Assembly: GCF_017832975.1 (NCBI RefSeq)
Contig: NZ_JAFIBI010000001.1
Coordinates: forward strand, 2,604,001-2,668,000
Length of the DNA: 64,000 nucleotides
From: Arthrobacter sp. PvP023
GTDB lineage: Bacteria > Actinomycetota > Actinomycetes > Actinomycetales > Micrococcaceae
Direction: 5' to 3'
The notes under the pieces were generated by a model. It saw nothing but the letters and a program-made list of their open reading frames with translations, made no database searches and was not told where the DNA came from. Shown in pieces: positions 53,420-62,723 of the stretch. The position numbers and the translations under genes were made by a program. The number at the start of each line of letters is the position of its first letter. Position 1 is the first letter of the stretch.

Positions 53420-54388
53420 GTGCGATCTCCCGATTCCCCCGTCCTGTCCATTACGGGACTCATTAAGGACGTTGGCCCGCTGGCCTCCCTTGACGGCAAG
53501 ATGCTCAGGGTGGTCAGCGGCGTATCCCTCACCGCGGAACGCGGACAGGTCACTGCCCTGCTGGGAGCCAACGGTGCCGGTAAAACGACCACCATCGAAT
53601 GCGCCCAGGGTTTGCAGCGGCGGTCCGGCGGTGCGGTGTCCCTGCTGGGCCAGGATTCGGACGCCTCGGGGGCGTCCCTCCGTTCCCGCGTTGGCGTGAT
53701 GCTGCAGGACGGCGGGTTGCCGCCGTCGGCCCGTCCCATCCCCCTGCTGAAGCATATCGCCGGAATGTACCAGGATCCATGGCCGGTGGATGATTTGATC
53801 GGACGCCTTGGCATTGACACTTTCAGCCGGACCACGGTCCGGCGCCTCTCGGGCGGCCAGCGGCAGCGGCTGGCCCTTGCGGCGGCCCTGGTGGGAAACC
53901 CCGAGGTCCTCTTCCTGGACGAGCCGAGCGCCGGGCTGGATCCGCAGTCGCGCCAGCTTGTCTTCCAGCTCATTTCCGAATTGCGGGACGCCGGCATGGG
54001 AATCATCCTGACGACCCACCTCATGGACGATGCCCAGCGGCTGGCCGACTACGTGTACATCATTGATGCAGGCCGGAACGTCGCCGAAGGTACCGTGGCC
54101 CAATTGCTCCAGCGGAACATCGGTGCTGACTCCGCCCAGGAACATGTCCGGACGCTGCTCTTCGAGGCGCGGCCCGGACTCGACTTCGCGGGCGTGCTGC
54201 CTGCCGCCGTCGACGTCCGCGAGACCCGCGCGGGGAGCTATGCCGCAACCGGCGCGCTGACACCTGACGACCTGGCAGCGCTGACAGCCTGGTGGGCCGC
54301 GCACGGCATCATGCCCGGTTCCATGAGCCTGGAGGCCCGAAGCCTCGAAGACGTATTTTTGGACATTTCGGGAAGGGAGATCCGATGA
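53420..54388 (+). CDS. ABC exporter ATP-binding protein
   Basis: The 322-residue protein has Walker A LGANGAGKTTT, signature LSGGQRQRLALAAAL, Walker B VLFLDEPSAGLDPQS and the DrrA-type C-terminal extension. GTG at 53420 is favoured over TTG at 53417 because TAGAAT (53408-53413) ends 6 nt before it, typical of leaderless starts here. It is translationally coupled to the permease by ATGA. Mycobacterial Rv1458c has the same position, between sufR and ctaA. The substrate is not known; heme or a lipid are possibilities. Confidence 0.9.
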   Translation: MRSPDSPVLSITGLIKDVGPLASLDGKMLRVVSGVSLTAERGQVTALLGANGAGKTTTIECAQGLQRRSGGAVSLLGQDSDASGASLRSRVGVMLQDGGLPPSARPIPLLKHIAGMYQDPWPVDDLIGRLGIDTFSRTTVRRLSGGQRQRLALAAALVGNPEVLFLDEPSAGLDPQSRQLVFQLISELRDAGMGIILTTHLMDDAQRLADYVYIIDAGRNVAEGTVAQLLQRNIGADSAQEHVRTLLFEARPGLDFAGVLPAAVDVRETRAGSYAATGALTPDDLAALTAWWAAHGIMPGSMSLEARSLEDVFLDISGREIR

Positions 54389-55143
54389 GCCGGGTTCTCG
54401 GCAGCGCTCCTGCCCCGCTGCTTCGCCGCATTCTGCTCCAGGGCAAATACGAAGCTCTCACTATGCTCCGGAACGGCGAGCAGCTCATTCTGGCAATCGT
54501 GCTGCCCCTGCTGGCATTGGTGGGCCTGACCGTCACTCCGCTGCTGGACGGCCTCGGCGGCAGCCGCGTTGACGTGGCGGTACCGGGCATCCTCGCCCTG
54601 TGCGCGATGTCCACCGCCTTCACCGGGCAGGGCATCTCCACCGGCTTCGACCGCCGTTACGGGGTGCTGCGCTTCCTGTCCACCACTCCCCTGGGCCGCA
54701 CGGGCCTGATCGCAGGAAAGATCCTGGCCGTGCTGGCCGTACTGGTCCTTCAGGTACTCGTGGTGGGCACAGTTGCTTTCGTGCTTGGCTGGCAGCCGAC
54801 GACGGCGGGCTGGGTGCCTGCGCTGGTACTGCTGGTTCTGGGGGCGGCAGCGTTCACGGCCCTGGGGCTTCTGGTCGCAGGCACGGTCCGGCCCGAGGCG
54901 ACCCTGGCCATCACCAACCTTTTGTGGATCCTGCTCGGAGCCCTGGGCGGCATCGTGCTGCCCGCCGAACGGCTGCCCGGCCCGGCCCGGGAATTGGTGC
55001 ACTTCCTGCCCTCCGGGGCATTGGGCGAGGCGCTGAGGGACGCCTTCCTTGCCGGCAGCTTCAATGGAGGCGCCACCCTAATCCTGCTGCTCTGGACGGC
55101 AATCGCCGGCGCAGCGGCCATCCGTTGGTTCAAGTGGAATTGA
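54385..55143 (+). CDS. ABC exporter permease protein
   Basis: The 252-residue protein has six predicted hydrophobic helices in the ABC-2 (DrrB-like) layout, with a polar N-terminus and the late segment LLWILLGALGGIVLPAERLPG. It pairs with the preceding ATPase; their genes overlap by 4 nt. It ends 7 nt before ctaA, so ctaA is in the same operon, again as in mycobacteria (Rv1457c and Rv1456c). Confidence 0.9.
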   Translation: MSRVLGSAPAPLLRRILLQGKYEALTMLRNGEQLILAIVLPLLALVGLTVTPLLDGLGGSRVDVAVPGILALCAMSTAFTGQGISTGFDRRYGVLRFLSTTPLGRTGLIAGKILAVLAVLVLQVLVVGTVAFVLGWQPTTAGWVPALVLLVLGAAAFTALGLLVAGTVRPEATLAITNLLWILLGALGGIVLPAERLPGPARELVHFLPSGALGEALRDAFLAGSFNGGATLILLLWTAIAGAAAIRWFKWN

Positions 55144-55150
55144 GAAAAAC

Positions 55151-56095
55151 GTGAGTACGGCATCGCGCCTCCCCCAGATACTCGGACGCATGACGTCCAA
55201 GCTGCCAGTCACGGTGGACTCGACCGTCCGCAGGCTGGCCGTCCTCTCCCTCATCGGACAGACGGTGCTCGTGGTGACCGGCGGCGCAGTCCGCCTCACT
55301 GCGTCCGGGCTCGGCTGCCCCACCTGGCCGCGCTGTACTGATGCGTCCCTGGTCAACACTCCGGAGATGGGCATCCACGGTTTCATCGAATTCGGCAACC
55401 GGCTCCTGACGTTCGCGCTGGCGGCGATTGCGGTGCTCATGCTGGTGTATTTGTGGAACCTCCGCAAAGAGCGCAGGGACCTCTTCCTGCTGGCACTGGG
55501 CCTGCTGGCAAGCATCCCGGCCCAAGCGGTCATCGGCGGCATCACGGTGCTCACCCAGCTCAACCCGTGGGTCGTCGGTCTCCACTTCCTGGTCTCGATG
55601 GCCCTCGTTGTTATCGCCACGCTGCTGGTCAACCGGGCCTACGGGCGTACGGGACGGTTCCCCACCGTCGCGCTTCCCGCCCTTCCCGGCGCCGCCCGCC
55701 CGGTGATGGCCGCCGTCGCGCTGTTTTCTGCCGTCGCCGTGATGCTCGGGGTGGTGGTTACCGGAGCGGGGCCGCACGCGGGTGACGCCGACGCTCCCCG
55801 GAACGATCTTGACTGGGATCTCTTCTCGCACATCCACGCCGTGCCCGCCTACCTGGTCACCGCCGGGGCACTGTTCGGCGTGTTCCTCGTATTCCGCGGC
55901 CGAATCACAGGACCGTTCCGCTCCGCTGTCCTGATGCTGCTGGGTGTCACGGTGATCCAGGCAATCATCGGCTTCACACAGTATTACAACGGCATTCCCG
56001 CGCTGCTGGTTGGCGCCCACATGCTCGGTGCGGCTCTCCTCATGAGTGCCGCCACCAACGCGGCGGACCTCGCACGGTTCAGCCCGGTCAAGTAG
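55151..56095 (+). CDS. ctaA: Heme A synthase (COX15/CtaA family)
   Basis: The 314-residue protein has eight predicted hydrophobic helices and the CtaA signature GGAVRLTASGLGCPTWPRC with its paired Cys, then HGFIEFGNRLLTF with a heme His. It converts heme O to heme A for cytochrome oxidase. GTG at 55151 is the start, and it follows the permease gene by 7 nt. The partner ctaB is convergent across a repeat element. Confidence 0.95.
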   Translation: MSTASRLPQILGRMTSKLPVTVDSTVRRLAVLSLIGQTVLVVTGGAVRLTASGLGCPTWPRCTDASLVNTPEMGIHGFIEFGNRLLTFALAAIAVLMLVYLWNLRKERRDLFLLALGLLASIPAQAVIGGITVLTQLNPWVVGLHFLVSMALVVIATLLVNRAYGRTGRFPTVALPALPGAARPVMAAVALFSAVAVMLGVVVTGAGPHAGDADAPRNDLDWDLFSHIHAVPAYLVTAGALFGVFLVFRGRITGPFRSAVLMLLGVTVIQAIIGFTQYYNGIPALLVGAHMLGAALLMSAATNAADLARFSPVK

Positions 56096-56158
56096 GGCTT
56101 ACCGGCTGGCAAGACTGCCGGGCCCGGTTAGGCAGTGCCATTCGAGCAGACGGCTCGA

Positions 56159-56196
56159 AAGAAACACCCCGGTCCGCATGGTCCGGGGTGTTTCTT
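56159..56196. terminator. Terminator of the ABC-ctaA operon
   Basis: A perfect 14-bp inverted repeat (AAGAAACACCCCGG and complement) with a 10-nt loop ends with TTTCTT on the plus strand. It lies 64 nt after the ctaA stop. Confidence 0.85.
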
Positions 56197-56230
56197 AACC
56201 CCGGGAAAGTAGCACCACCGCTTCCCCCTC

Positions 56231-56370
56231 CCCGACGCTCTCTCAGATCCTGCAGGTTTTCCCCCGACGCTCTCTCAGTTGTGGCGGCAAAGCAGAACGC
56301 TCCCTCACCTGTGCGGTTCCACAGAGTGAGAGAGCGTCCGGGTTTAAGCGGCAGGAAGTGAGAGAGCGTC
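56231..56370. repeat. REP-like element with direct and inverted repeats
   Basis: The segment holds two direct copies of CCCGACGCTCTCTCAG (56231-56246 and 56263-56278), 32 bp apart, and two inverted copies of its core TGAGAGAGCGTC (56327-56338 and 56359-56370), also 32 bp apart. A diverged copy GAACGCTCCCTCAC (56295-56308) and CTGTG-N6-CACAG (56309-56324) fold the middle into a hairpin. The last copy ends on the ctaB stop codon. It looks like a REP/BIME-type mobile or structural repeat. Confidence 0.75.
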
Positions 56371-57329
56371 TAGCCCATGATGGCTGAACCCACGAAGGGG
56401 TCGACAGCCAATGCAATGAAGAGCAGGGTCAGGTAGCTGATGGAACCGTGGAAGACCTTCATGGCCCCCTTGTTGGAGACGTCGCCGCCCTGGGCCCGGT
56501 TATAGAGGGCATGCGATTCGTACAGGAACCAGGCGCCGGCGACGACGGCGGTCACAGTGTAGACCCAGCCGGCCCCGCCGGCGGGGATCAGCAGCAGCGA
56601 GCAGGCAACCATGGCCCACGCGTACAGGACAACCTGGACCGAGACTACCTTTGCGCCGGCGATTGCCCCGAGCATCGGCACGTTGGCGTTGCGGTAGTCC
56701 TCGCCGTAGCGCATGGACAGCGGCCAGTAGTGCGGAGGGGTCCACAGGAAAATCACCATGAACAGGACGATGGCCGGCCACTCCACCGTGTTTGTCACGG
56801 CGGCCCAGGCGATCAGCACCGGGAAGCATCCGGCCGCTCCGCCCCAGACGATGTTCTGGGCCGTGCGGCGCTTAAGGATCATCGTGTAGATGACAACGTA
56901 GAAAACGATGGCGCCGAGGCCTAGCCACGCCGAGAGCGGGTTGGCGCCGAACCAGAGGATCGCGATGGCGGCCGCACCCAGCAACCAGGAGAAGACCAGC
57001 GCCTCGCGCGGAGTCACTTCACCCGTGACCAAGGGCCGGTTCTCGGTCCGGTGCATCAACTTGTCGATGTCGCGGTCGATATAGCAGTTGAATGCACCGG
57101 CACTACCGGCAGCGAACGCTCCGCCCACGAGCGTTGCAAGGATCAGCCCGATGGAGGGGAATCCGCGTTCAGCGTAGATCATAGTGGGCAGCGTGCTCAC
57201 CAGCAGGAGCTCGATGACCCGCGGTTTCGTGAGGGCAAGGTACGCCTTGGCTTTGCGGGCTATCCCGATCTTTCCGGGGAGCCGGGAGGCGTTCAGCGGC
57301 GTATCTGTTGTGCTCACGGTGGCAGTCAC
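56370..57329 (-). CDS. ctaB: Protoheme IX farnesyltransferase
   Basis: The 319-residue protein has UbiA-type prenyltransferase features: [19 protein letters not shown], the first Asp-rich site [15 protein letters not shown], and [16 protein letters not shown] with eight or nine hydrophobic helices. It adds farnesyl to protoheme to give heme O, the substrate of CtaA. GTG at 57329 is the start; a GTG at 57317 is an alternative. The stop codon overlaps the last copy of a repeat. It is divergent to tkt. Confidence 0.95.
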   Translation of the reverse strand: MTATVSTTDTPLNASRLPGKIGIARKAKAYLALTKPRVIELLLVSTLPTMIYAERGFPSIGLILATLVGGAFAAGSAGAFNCYIDRDIDKLMHRTENRPLVTGEVTPREALVFSWLLGAAAIAILWFGANPLSAWLGLGAIVFYVVIYTMILKRRTAQNIVWGGAAGCFPVLIAWAAVTNTVEWPAIVLFMVIFLWTPPHYWPLSMRYGEDYRNANVPMLGAIAGAKVVSVQVVLYAWAMVACSLLLIPAGGAGWVYTVTAVVAGAWFLYESHALYNRAQGGDVSNKGAMKVFHGSISYLTLLFIALAVDPFVGSAIMG

Positions 57330-57758
57330 TCTGTTCTGTCTGGCTGTTCAGTCCGGCTGGTTCTCGCAGCGGCGGCGGCCCAAAAAGGGCCCGCTCCCTC
57401 CGGCGGTGGCCTCCGAATATCATACCGTGGCTCTTCGGCGCCCAAAGCCCCCATGATTCCGGCAGGTTAACCGATCCTCACGGCAGCGGCGCAGCGTGGT
57501 GATTCATATAAGGAAAATTCAGTCCACTTAGTGAGATATACGCTGACCAGCCCTTGGAATGGGGCTAAGCTGTCTGCAGATCAGCACGCAAGGAATGCCA
57601 ATGGAATGCGCATTCCCGGAATCTCGAACGCGACTGAATGAAGATCAACGTTTCAATGGTGAACGGCTGGTACTAACCGCAGCGGGCGCCATTATGTGTG
57701 TCCCCGCTCCGGCCTGTTCGTACCACCTGCCGTCAGCACAGAGAGGGGCCCGGTTTTC
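57330..57758. other. Intergenic region between ctaB and tkt
   Basis: This 429-bp gap is more AT-rich than its neighbours and holds no supported gene. It contains a perfect 14-bp palindrome GGAATGCGCATTCC (57603-57616), with related GGAATGCC (57592) and GGAATGGGG (57557) nearby, and an AT-rich stretch near 57500-57540 (GATATACGCT) that could be a promoter region. These repeats may be regulator sites for tkt. Confidence 0.45.
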
Positions 57759-59885
57759 GTGCCACATTTGGAAGAGCAAGAACTGTCATGGACCAGTTTG
57801 GACCAGCGAGCCGTTGACACGGTCCGCATTCTGGCCGCGGACGCGGTCGAAAAGGTAGGCAACGGCCACCCGGGGACGGCGATGAGCCTCGCCCCGGCCG
57901 CGTACCTTCTCTTCCAGAAGCTGATGCGCCACGATCCGAAGAACCCGGACTGGATCGGCCGCGACCGGTTCATCCTCTCCCCAGGTCACACGTCCCTGAC
58001 GCTGTACATCCAGCTGTTCCTCTCCGGCTACGGCCTGGAACTGAAGGACCTTAAGGCGCTGCGGACCTGGGGTTCGCTGACTCCGGGACACCCGGAGTAC
58101 AAGCACACCGCCGGTGTGGAAATCACCACCGGCCCGCTGGGCCAGGGCCTGGCGTCCTCGGTCGGTTTCGCGTACTCCCAGCGCCGCCAACGCGGACTGT
58201 TCGACGCCGATGCTCCCGCCGGCACCTCCCCGTTCGACCACACGATCTGGGTCATTGCCTCCGACGGCGACCTCCAGGAAGGCGTGACCTCCGAGGCTTC
58301 CTCGCTGGCCGGCCACCAGGAACTCGGCAACCTCGTCGTGGTGTACGACGAGAACCACATCTCCATTGAAGACGACACCGACGTCGCGTTCACCGAGGAC
58401 GTCCTCAAGCGCTACGAAGCCTACGGCTGGCACGTCCAGCGCGTGGACTGGACGAAGACCGGCGAATACAAGGAAGACGTGCAGGAACTGTATGCCGCCC
58501 TCCTCGCTGCAAAAGCGGAGACCTCCAAGCCCTCGATCGTGTCGCTTCGGACCATCATCGGCTACCCGGCGCCGAAGAAGCAGAACACCGGCAAGATCCA
58601 CGGCTCCGCCCTGGGTGCCGAGGAAGTCGCCGCGCTGAAGAGCGTGCTGGGCTTTGACCCCGCGAAGACGTTCGAAGTTGACGAAGAGGTGCTGGCCCAC
58701 GCCCGCGCCGTCGTGGACCGCGGTGCGGCCGCCCGCAGCGAATGGCAGGACTCCTTCGAAGCGTGGCAGGCCGCCAACCCCGACGCCGCCGCGCTGCTGG
58801 AACGTGTCGAGGCCCGCAAGCTCCCGGTGGAACTCGATTCTGCCCTGCCGGTGTTCGAAGCAGGCAAGGACGTCTCCACCCGTGCCGCCTCCGGCAAGGT
58901 CCTGAACGCGATCGGGCCGGTCATGCCGGAACTGTGGGGCGGCTCGGCCGACCTCGCCGAATCCAACAACACCACCATCGAAGGTTCGCCCTCGTTCATC
59001 CCCGTGTCCCGGTCCACCGATGCGTGGAAGGGCAACCCGTACGGCCGGGTGCTGCACTTCGGCATCCGTGAGCATGCCGCCGCCTCGATCGTGAACGGCA
59101 TCGCCCTGCACGGCAAGACCCGCGCGTTCTCCGGTACCTTCCTGATCTTCTCCGACTACCAGCGCCCGGCCATCCGCCTCGGCGCACTGATGGGTGTCCC
59201 GTCCCTGTACGTCTGGACGCACGACTCCATCGGCCTCGGCGAAGACGGCCCCACCCACCAGCCGGTGGAGCAGCTGGCCTCCCTGCGCGCCATTCCGGGC
59301 CTGGACGTTGTCCGCCCCGGTGACGCGAACGAGGTTTCCGCCGCTTGGAAGGCCATGCTCGAAAACCACGAGAACCCGGCCGGCATCGTCCTGACCCGCC
59401 AGAACATCCCCACCTACGCCCGCGGCGAAGGCGACGCCGAGGGTGACACCTTCGGTGCCGTCTCCGGCGTGGCCAAGGGAGGCTACGTCCTGGCCGAAGC
59501 CTCCAAGGACGGCAAGACCGCCGACGCCCAGGTCATCCTGATCGGCACCGGTTCCGAGGTCCAGCTGGCCGTGAACGCCCGCGAAGCCCTCCAGGCCGAA
59601 GGCATCGCCACCCGCGTGGTGTCGATGCCGTGCGTGGAGTGGTTCAACAAGCAGGACGCCGCCTACCGTGACGCCGTCCTGCCCCCCGCCGTGAAGGCGC
59701 GCGTGTCTGTCGAAGCAGGCCTGGCCCTGGGCTGGAAGGAATTCGTCGGCGACGCCGGCCGTTCCATCAGCCTGGAGCACTTCGGCGCCTCCGCGGACTA
59801 CAAGCGCCTCTTCCAGGAATTCGGCATCACGGCAGAAGCAGTAGCCGCCGCGGCCAAGGAATCCCTCGCCGGCCTCTCCAACTGA
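57759..59885 (+). CDS. tkt: Transketolase
   Basis: The 708-residue enzyme has the thiamine diphosphate site ([37 protein letters not shown], spanning about residues 165-200) and the transketolase signatures [11 protein letters not shown] and [16 protein letters not shown] [19 protein letters not shown]. It transfers two-carbon units in the pentose phosphate pathway. GTG at 57759 is the chosen start: AGAGGGG lies about 10 nt upstream and the next residues match transketolase N-termini. It heads tkt-tal-pgi-zwf. Confidence 0.96.
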   Translation: MPHLEEQELSWTSLDQRAVDTVRILAADAVEKVGNGHPGTAMSLAPAAYLLFQKLMRHDPKNPDWIGRDRFILSPGHTSLTLYIQLFLSGYGLELKDLKALRTWGSLTPGHPEYKHTAGVEITTGPLGQGLASSVGFAYSQRRQRGLFDADAPAGTSPFDHTIWVIASDGDLQEGVTSEASSLAGHQELGNLVVVYDENHISIEDDTDVAFTEDVLKRYEAYGWHVQRVDWTKTGEYKEDVQELYAALLAAKAETSKPSIVSLRTIIGYPAPKKQNTGKIHGSALGAEEVAALKSVLGFDPAKTFEVDEEVLAHARAVVDRGAAARSEWQDSFEAWQAANPDAAALLERVEARKLPVELDSALPVFEAGKDVSTRAASGKVLNAIGPVMPELWGGSADLAESNNTTIEGSPSFIPVSRSTDAWKGNPYGRVLHFGIREHAAASIVNGIALHGKTRAFSGTFLIFSDYQRPAIRLGALMGVPSLYVWTHDSIGLGEDGPTHQPVEQLASLRAIPGLDVVRPGDANEVSAAWKAMLENHENPAGIVLTRQNIPTYARGEGDAEGDTFGAVSGVAKGGYVLAEASKDGKTADAQVILIGTGSEVQLAVNAREALQAEGIATRVVSMPCVEWFNKQDAAYRDAVLPPAVKARVSVEAGLALGWKEFVGDAGRSISLEHFGASADYKRLFQEFGITAEAVAAAAKESLAGLSN

Positions 59886-59948
59886 TCAACCCCCACGGTT
59901 CCGGGGGACGTTGCGCCCCCGGAACCCCTGATTTCCAGGAGTTATGAC

Positions 59949-61064
59949 ATGACTACCCCTACCCAGCAGCTCTCGGACGCCGGCGTCTCGATCTGGCTCG
60001 ACGACCTCTCCCGCGGCCGCCTGCAGACCGGCACCCTGCGCAAGCTCATCGAAGAGAAGAACGTCGTTGGTGTCACCACCAACCCGTCCATCTTCCACGC
60101 CGCCATCACCTCCGGCACGGACTACGACGCCACCATCGCTGAGCAGGCAGCAGCCGGTGCCACCGTTGAAGAGACCGTCTTCGAAATCACCACCACTGAC
60201 GTTGCCGACGCCTGCGACCTGTTCGCCCCCGTCGCCGCAGCCACCAAGGGCGTCGACGGCCGGGTGTCCATCGAAGTGGACCCCCGCCTCGCCTGGGACA
60301 CCGCCGGCACCATCGCCGAAGCGAAGCACCTGTACAAGAAGGTCAACAAGGACAACGTCCTCATCAAGATCCCGGCAACCCTCGAAGGCCTCGAGGCCAT
60401 CACGGCCACCCTGGCTGAGGGCATCAGTGTCAACGTGACCCTGATCTTCTCGCTGGAACGCTACCGCGCAGTCATCAACGCGTTCCAGTCCGGCCTGGAA
60501 CAGGCCAAGGGCAACGGCCACGACCTCTCCAAGATCCACTCGGTCGCATCCTTCTTCGTCTCCCGCGTCGACGCCGAAATCGACAAGCGCCTCGACGCCA
60601 TCGGCACCGACGAAGCCAAGGCACTCAAGGGCAAGGCCGGCCTGGCGAACGCCCGCCTGGCCTACCAGGTGTACGAGGAGCTCTTCTCCACCGAACGCTG
60701 GGCACTGCTCGCCGAAGCCGGCGCCCTCCCGCAGCGCCCGCTGTGGGCCTCGACCGGTGTGAAGGACCCGGCCTACCCGGACACCCTCTACGTCACCGAA
60801 CTCGTCGCACCCGGCGTGGTCAACACCATGCCGGAGAAGACCCTCGACGCCACGTTCGACCACGGTGTGGTCACGGGCGACACCGTCACTCGCGGCTACG
60901 ACGACGCAAACGCGACGCTGAACGCCCTCGACGCGCTGGGGATTTCCTACAACGACGTCGTGGCACTGCTTGAGTCCGAGGGCCTGGATAAGTTCGTGGC
61001 CAGCTGGAAGGAACTGCTGGGTGACGTCGAAGGCGCCCTGGCCTCTGCACGGAAGGCTTCCTAA
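59949..61064 (+). CDS. tal: Transaldolase
   Basis: The 371-residue enzyme has [13 protein letters not shown], the Schiff-base Lys in [16 protein letters not shown], and the [13 protein letters not shown] segment. It moves three-carbon dihydroxyacetone units between sugar phosphates. The start ATG at 59949 follows AGGAG 8 nt upstream. It is 63 nt after tkt and 6 nt before pgi. The length is that of the actinobacterial class. Confidence 0.96.
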   Translation: MTTPTQQLSDAGVSIWLDDLSRGRLQTGTLRKLIEEKNVVGVTTNPSIFHAAITSGTDYDATIAEQAAAGATVEETVFEITTTDVADACDLFAPVAAATKGVDGRVSIEVDPRLAWDTAGTIAEAKHLYKKVNKDNVLIKIPATLEGLEAITATLAEGISVNVTLIFSLERYRAVINAFQSGLEQAKGNGHDLSKIHSVASFFVSRVDAEIDKRLDAIGTDEAKALKGKAGLANARLAYQVYEELFSTERWALLAEAGALPQRPLWASTGVKDPAYPDTLYVTELVAPGVVNTMPEKTLDATFDHGVVTGDTVTRGYDDANATLNALDALGISYNDVVALLESEGLDKFVASWKELLGDVEGALASARKAS

Positions 61065-61070
61065 CCCATC

Positions 61071-62708
61071 ATGAGCACACTCAGCTACGACGCCACCGGC
61101 GCAGCCCGTGAGGCACTTGAGCAGCACCTCCCCGCGCTGCTGGAAGACCGCATCGCCACCAGGATTTTCGCGAAGGACCACACCTTGTGGGGGCCCGACG
61201 CCGAACAGGAATCCGCTATCCGGCTGGGCTGGGTCGAGGCGGCCACCGTCTCGCAGCCGCTGGTCAGCGACATCCTGGAACTCCGCGACGCACTGAAGGC
61301 CGAGGGCGTCACGCGCATTGTCCTCTGCGGCATGGGCGGATCCTCGCTTGCGCCCGAGGTCATTGCGGGCACCGCTGGCGTCGAGCTGACTGTGCTTGAC
61401 AGCACCGACCCTGAACAGGTCAGTGCTGCTTTGGTGGACCGCCTTGGCGAAACCGCCATTGTCGTTTCGTCCAAGTCCGGCTCCACCGTCGAAACGGATT
61501 CCCAGCGGAGGATCTTCGAGCAGGCCTTCACCGATGCCGGAGTTGACGCGAAGAGCCGTATCGTCATCGTCACTGACCCGGGTTCGCCGCTGGACAAGGC
61601 ATCGCGGGAGGCCGGCTACCGCGCAGTCTTCAACGCCGACCCCAACGTCGGCGGACGCTTCTCGGCACTGACCGCCTTCGGACTGGTCCCCTGCGGGCTG
61701 GCCGGCGTGGACATCCAGGCGTTCCTGGACGAGGCCGAAGAGGCAGCAGAGATCCTTAACGAGGACGCCCCCGAGAACATCGGCCTCGCCCTGGGCACCG
61801 CGCTGGGCGGCACCAACCCGCTGCGGAACAAGATCGTGATTGCGGAGGACGGATCCGGGATCGTCGGTTTCGCCGACTGGGCCGAACAGCTCATCGCCGA
61901 ATCCACCGGTAAGCTCGGCACCGGAGTTCTGCCGGTCGTCGCCGGTCCGTCAGCACCGGAGGTCACCTCCGGCGCTGCCGACGTCCTGGTGGTGCGTCTG
62001 GTAGCTGCCGACGCCGACGACGTCCAGCTCGGTGACAACGAGGTAGCCATTGCCGGCGGCCTGGCGACGCAGATGATGGTGTGGGAATTTGCCACCGCCG
62101 TCGCCGGGCGCCTGCTGGGCATCAACCCGTTTGACCAGCCCGACGTCGAAGCCGCCAAGGTGGCCGCACGCGGCCTGCTGGACGCTCAGCCGGAACCGAC
62201 CCCGGCCAACTTCGTCGACGGCGCCATAGAGGTGCGCGGCGGCGACTGGCTGGGAGCTGCCTCGACGGCGTCTGCCGCAGTGTCCGCGCTGCTCGCCCAG
62301 CTCGCCGACGACAGCTACCTCAGCGTCCAGGCCTACTTCGACCGGCTGGCATATGCCCCGTTCGAAGGTGTCCGTGACCAGCTCGCAGCAGTCAGCGGAC
62401 GTCCTGTGACGTTCGGCTGGGGCCCGCGCTTCCTGCACTCCACCGGCCAGTTCCACAAGGGCGGACCCGCCATCGGTGTGTTCCTGCAGGTCACTGCCGA
62501 GTCCGCAACGGACCTCTCCATCCCGGAGCGGCCGTTCACGTTCGGCGAGCTGATCTCGGCCCAGGCCGCCGGCGACGCCCAGGTTCTCAGCGACCACGGC
62601 CGTCCGGTCCTCCGCCTGCACCTCACAGACCGCGCCGCAGGCGTCAAGCAGCTGCAGGATATTTTTTCAGAGCTTGCCGGCCAGGCAGCATCCCACACTG
62701 AAAGCTAA
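61071..62708 (+). CDS. pgi: Glucose-6-phosphate isomerase (divergent actinobacterial type)
   Basis: The 545-residue protein has SIS-type sugar phosphate domains: LCGMGGSSLAPEV, VSSKSGSTVET and GWGPRFLHSTGQFHKGG. It interconverts glucose-6-phosphate and fructose-6-phosphate. It is unlike the standard Pgi signature, but this divergent form regularly sits between tal and zwf in actinobacteria. It starts 6 nt after tal, so the two are co-transcribed. Confidence 0.9.
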   Translation: MSTLSYDATGAAREALEQHLPALLEDRIATRIFAKDHTLWGPDAEQESAIRLGWVEAATVSQPLVSDILELRDALKAEGVTRIVLCGMGGSSLAPEVIAGTAGVELTVLDSTDPEQVSAALVDRLGETAIVVSSKSGSTVETDSQRRIFEQAFTDAGVDAKSRIVIVTDPGSPLDKASREAGYRAVFNADPNVGGRFSALTAFGLVPCGLAGVDIQAFLDEAEEAAEILNEDAPENIGLALGTALGGTNPLRNKIVIAEDGSGIVGFADWAEQLIAESTGKLGTGVLPVVAGPSAPEVTSGAADVLVVRLVAADADDVQLGDNEVAIAGGLATQMMVWEFATAVAGRLLGINPFDQPDVEAAKVAARGLLDAQPEPTPANFVDGAIEVRGGDWLGAASTASAAVSALLAQLADDSYLSVQAYFDRLAYAPFEGVRDQLAAVSGRPVTFGWGPRFLHSTGQFHKGGPAIGVFLQVTAESATDLSIPERPFTFGELISAQAAGDAQVLSDHGRPVLRLHLTDRAAGVKQLQDIFSELAGQAASHTES

Positions 62709-62723
62709 GGCACCGAACCAACC

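Noticed and set aside
53321..53420. Specific SufR operator between sufR and the ABC genes
   Set aside because: The AT-rich stretch near 53311-53335 has partial symmetry only (ACAC...GTGT-like pieces), not enough to define an operator.
57559..57858. Short frame of 99 codons upstream of tkt
   Set aside because: It overlaps the transketolase start in another frame, lacks a ribosome site and has no recognisable motif.
57786..59780. Minus-strand frame of about 660 codons opposite tkt
   Set aside because: It is antisense to transketolase and has no recognisable motif.
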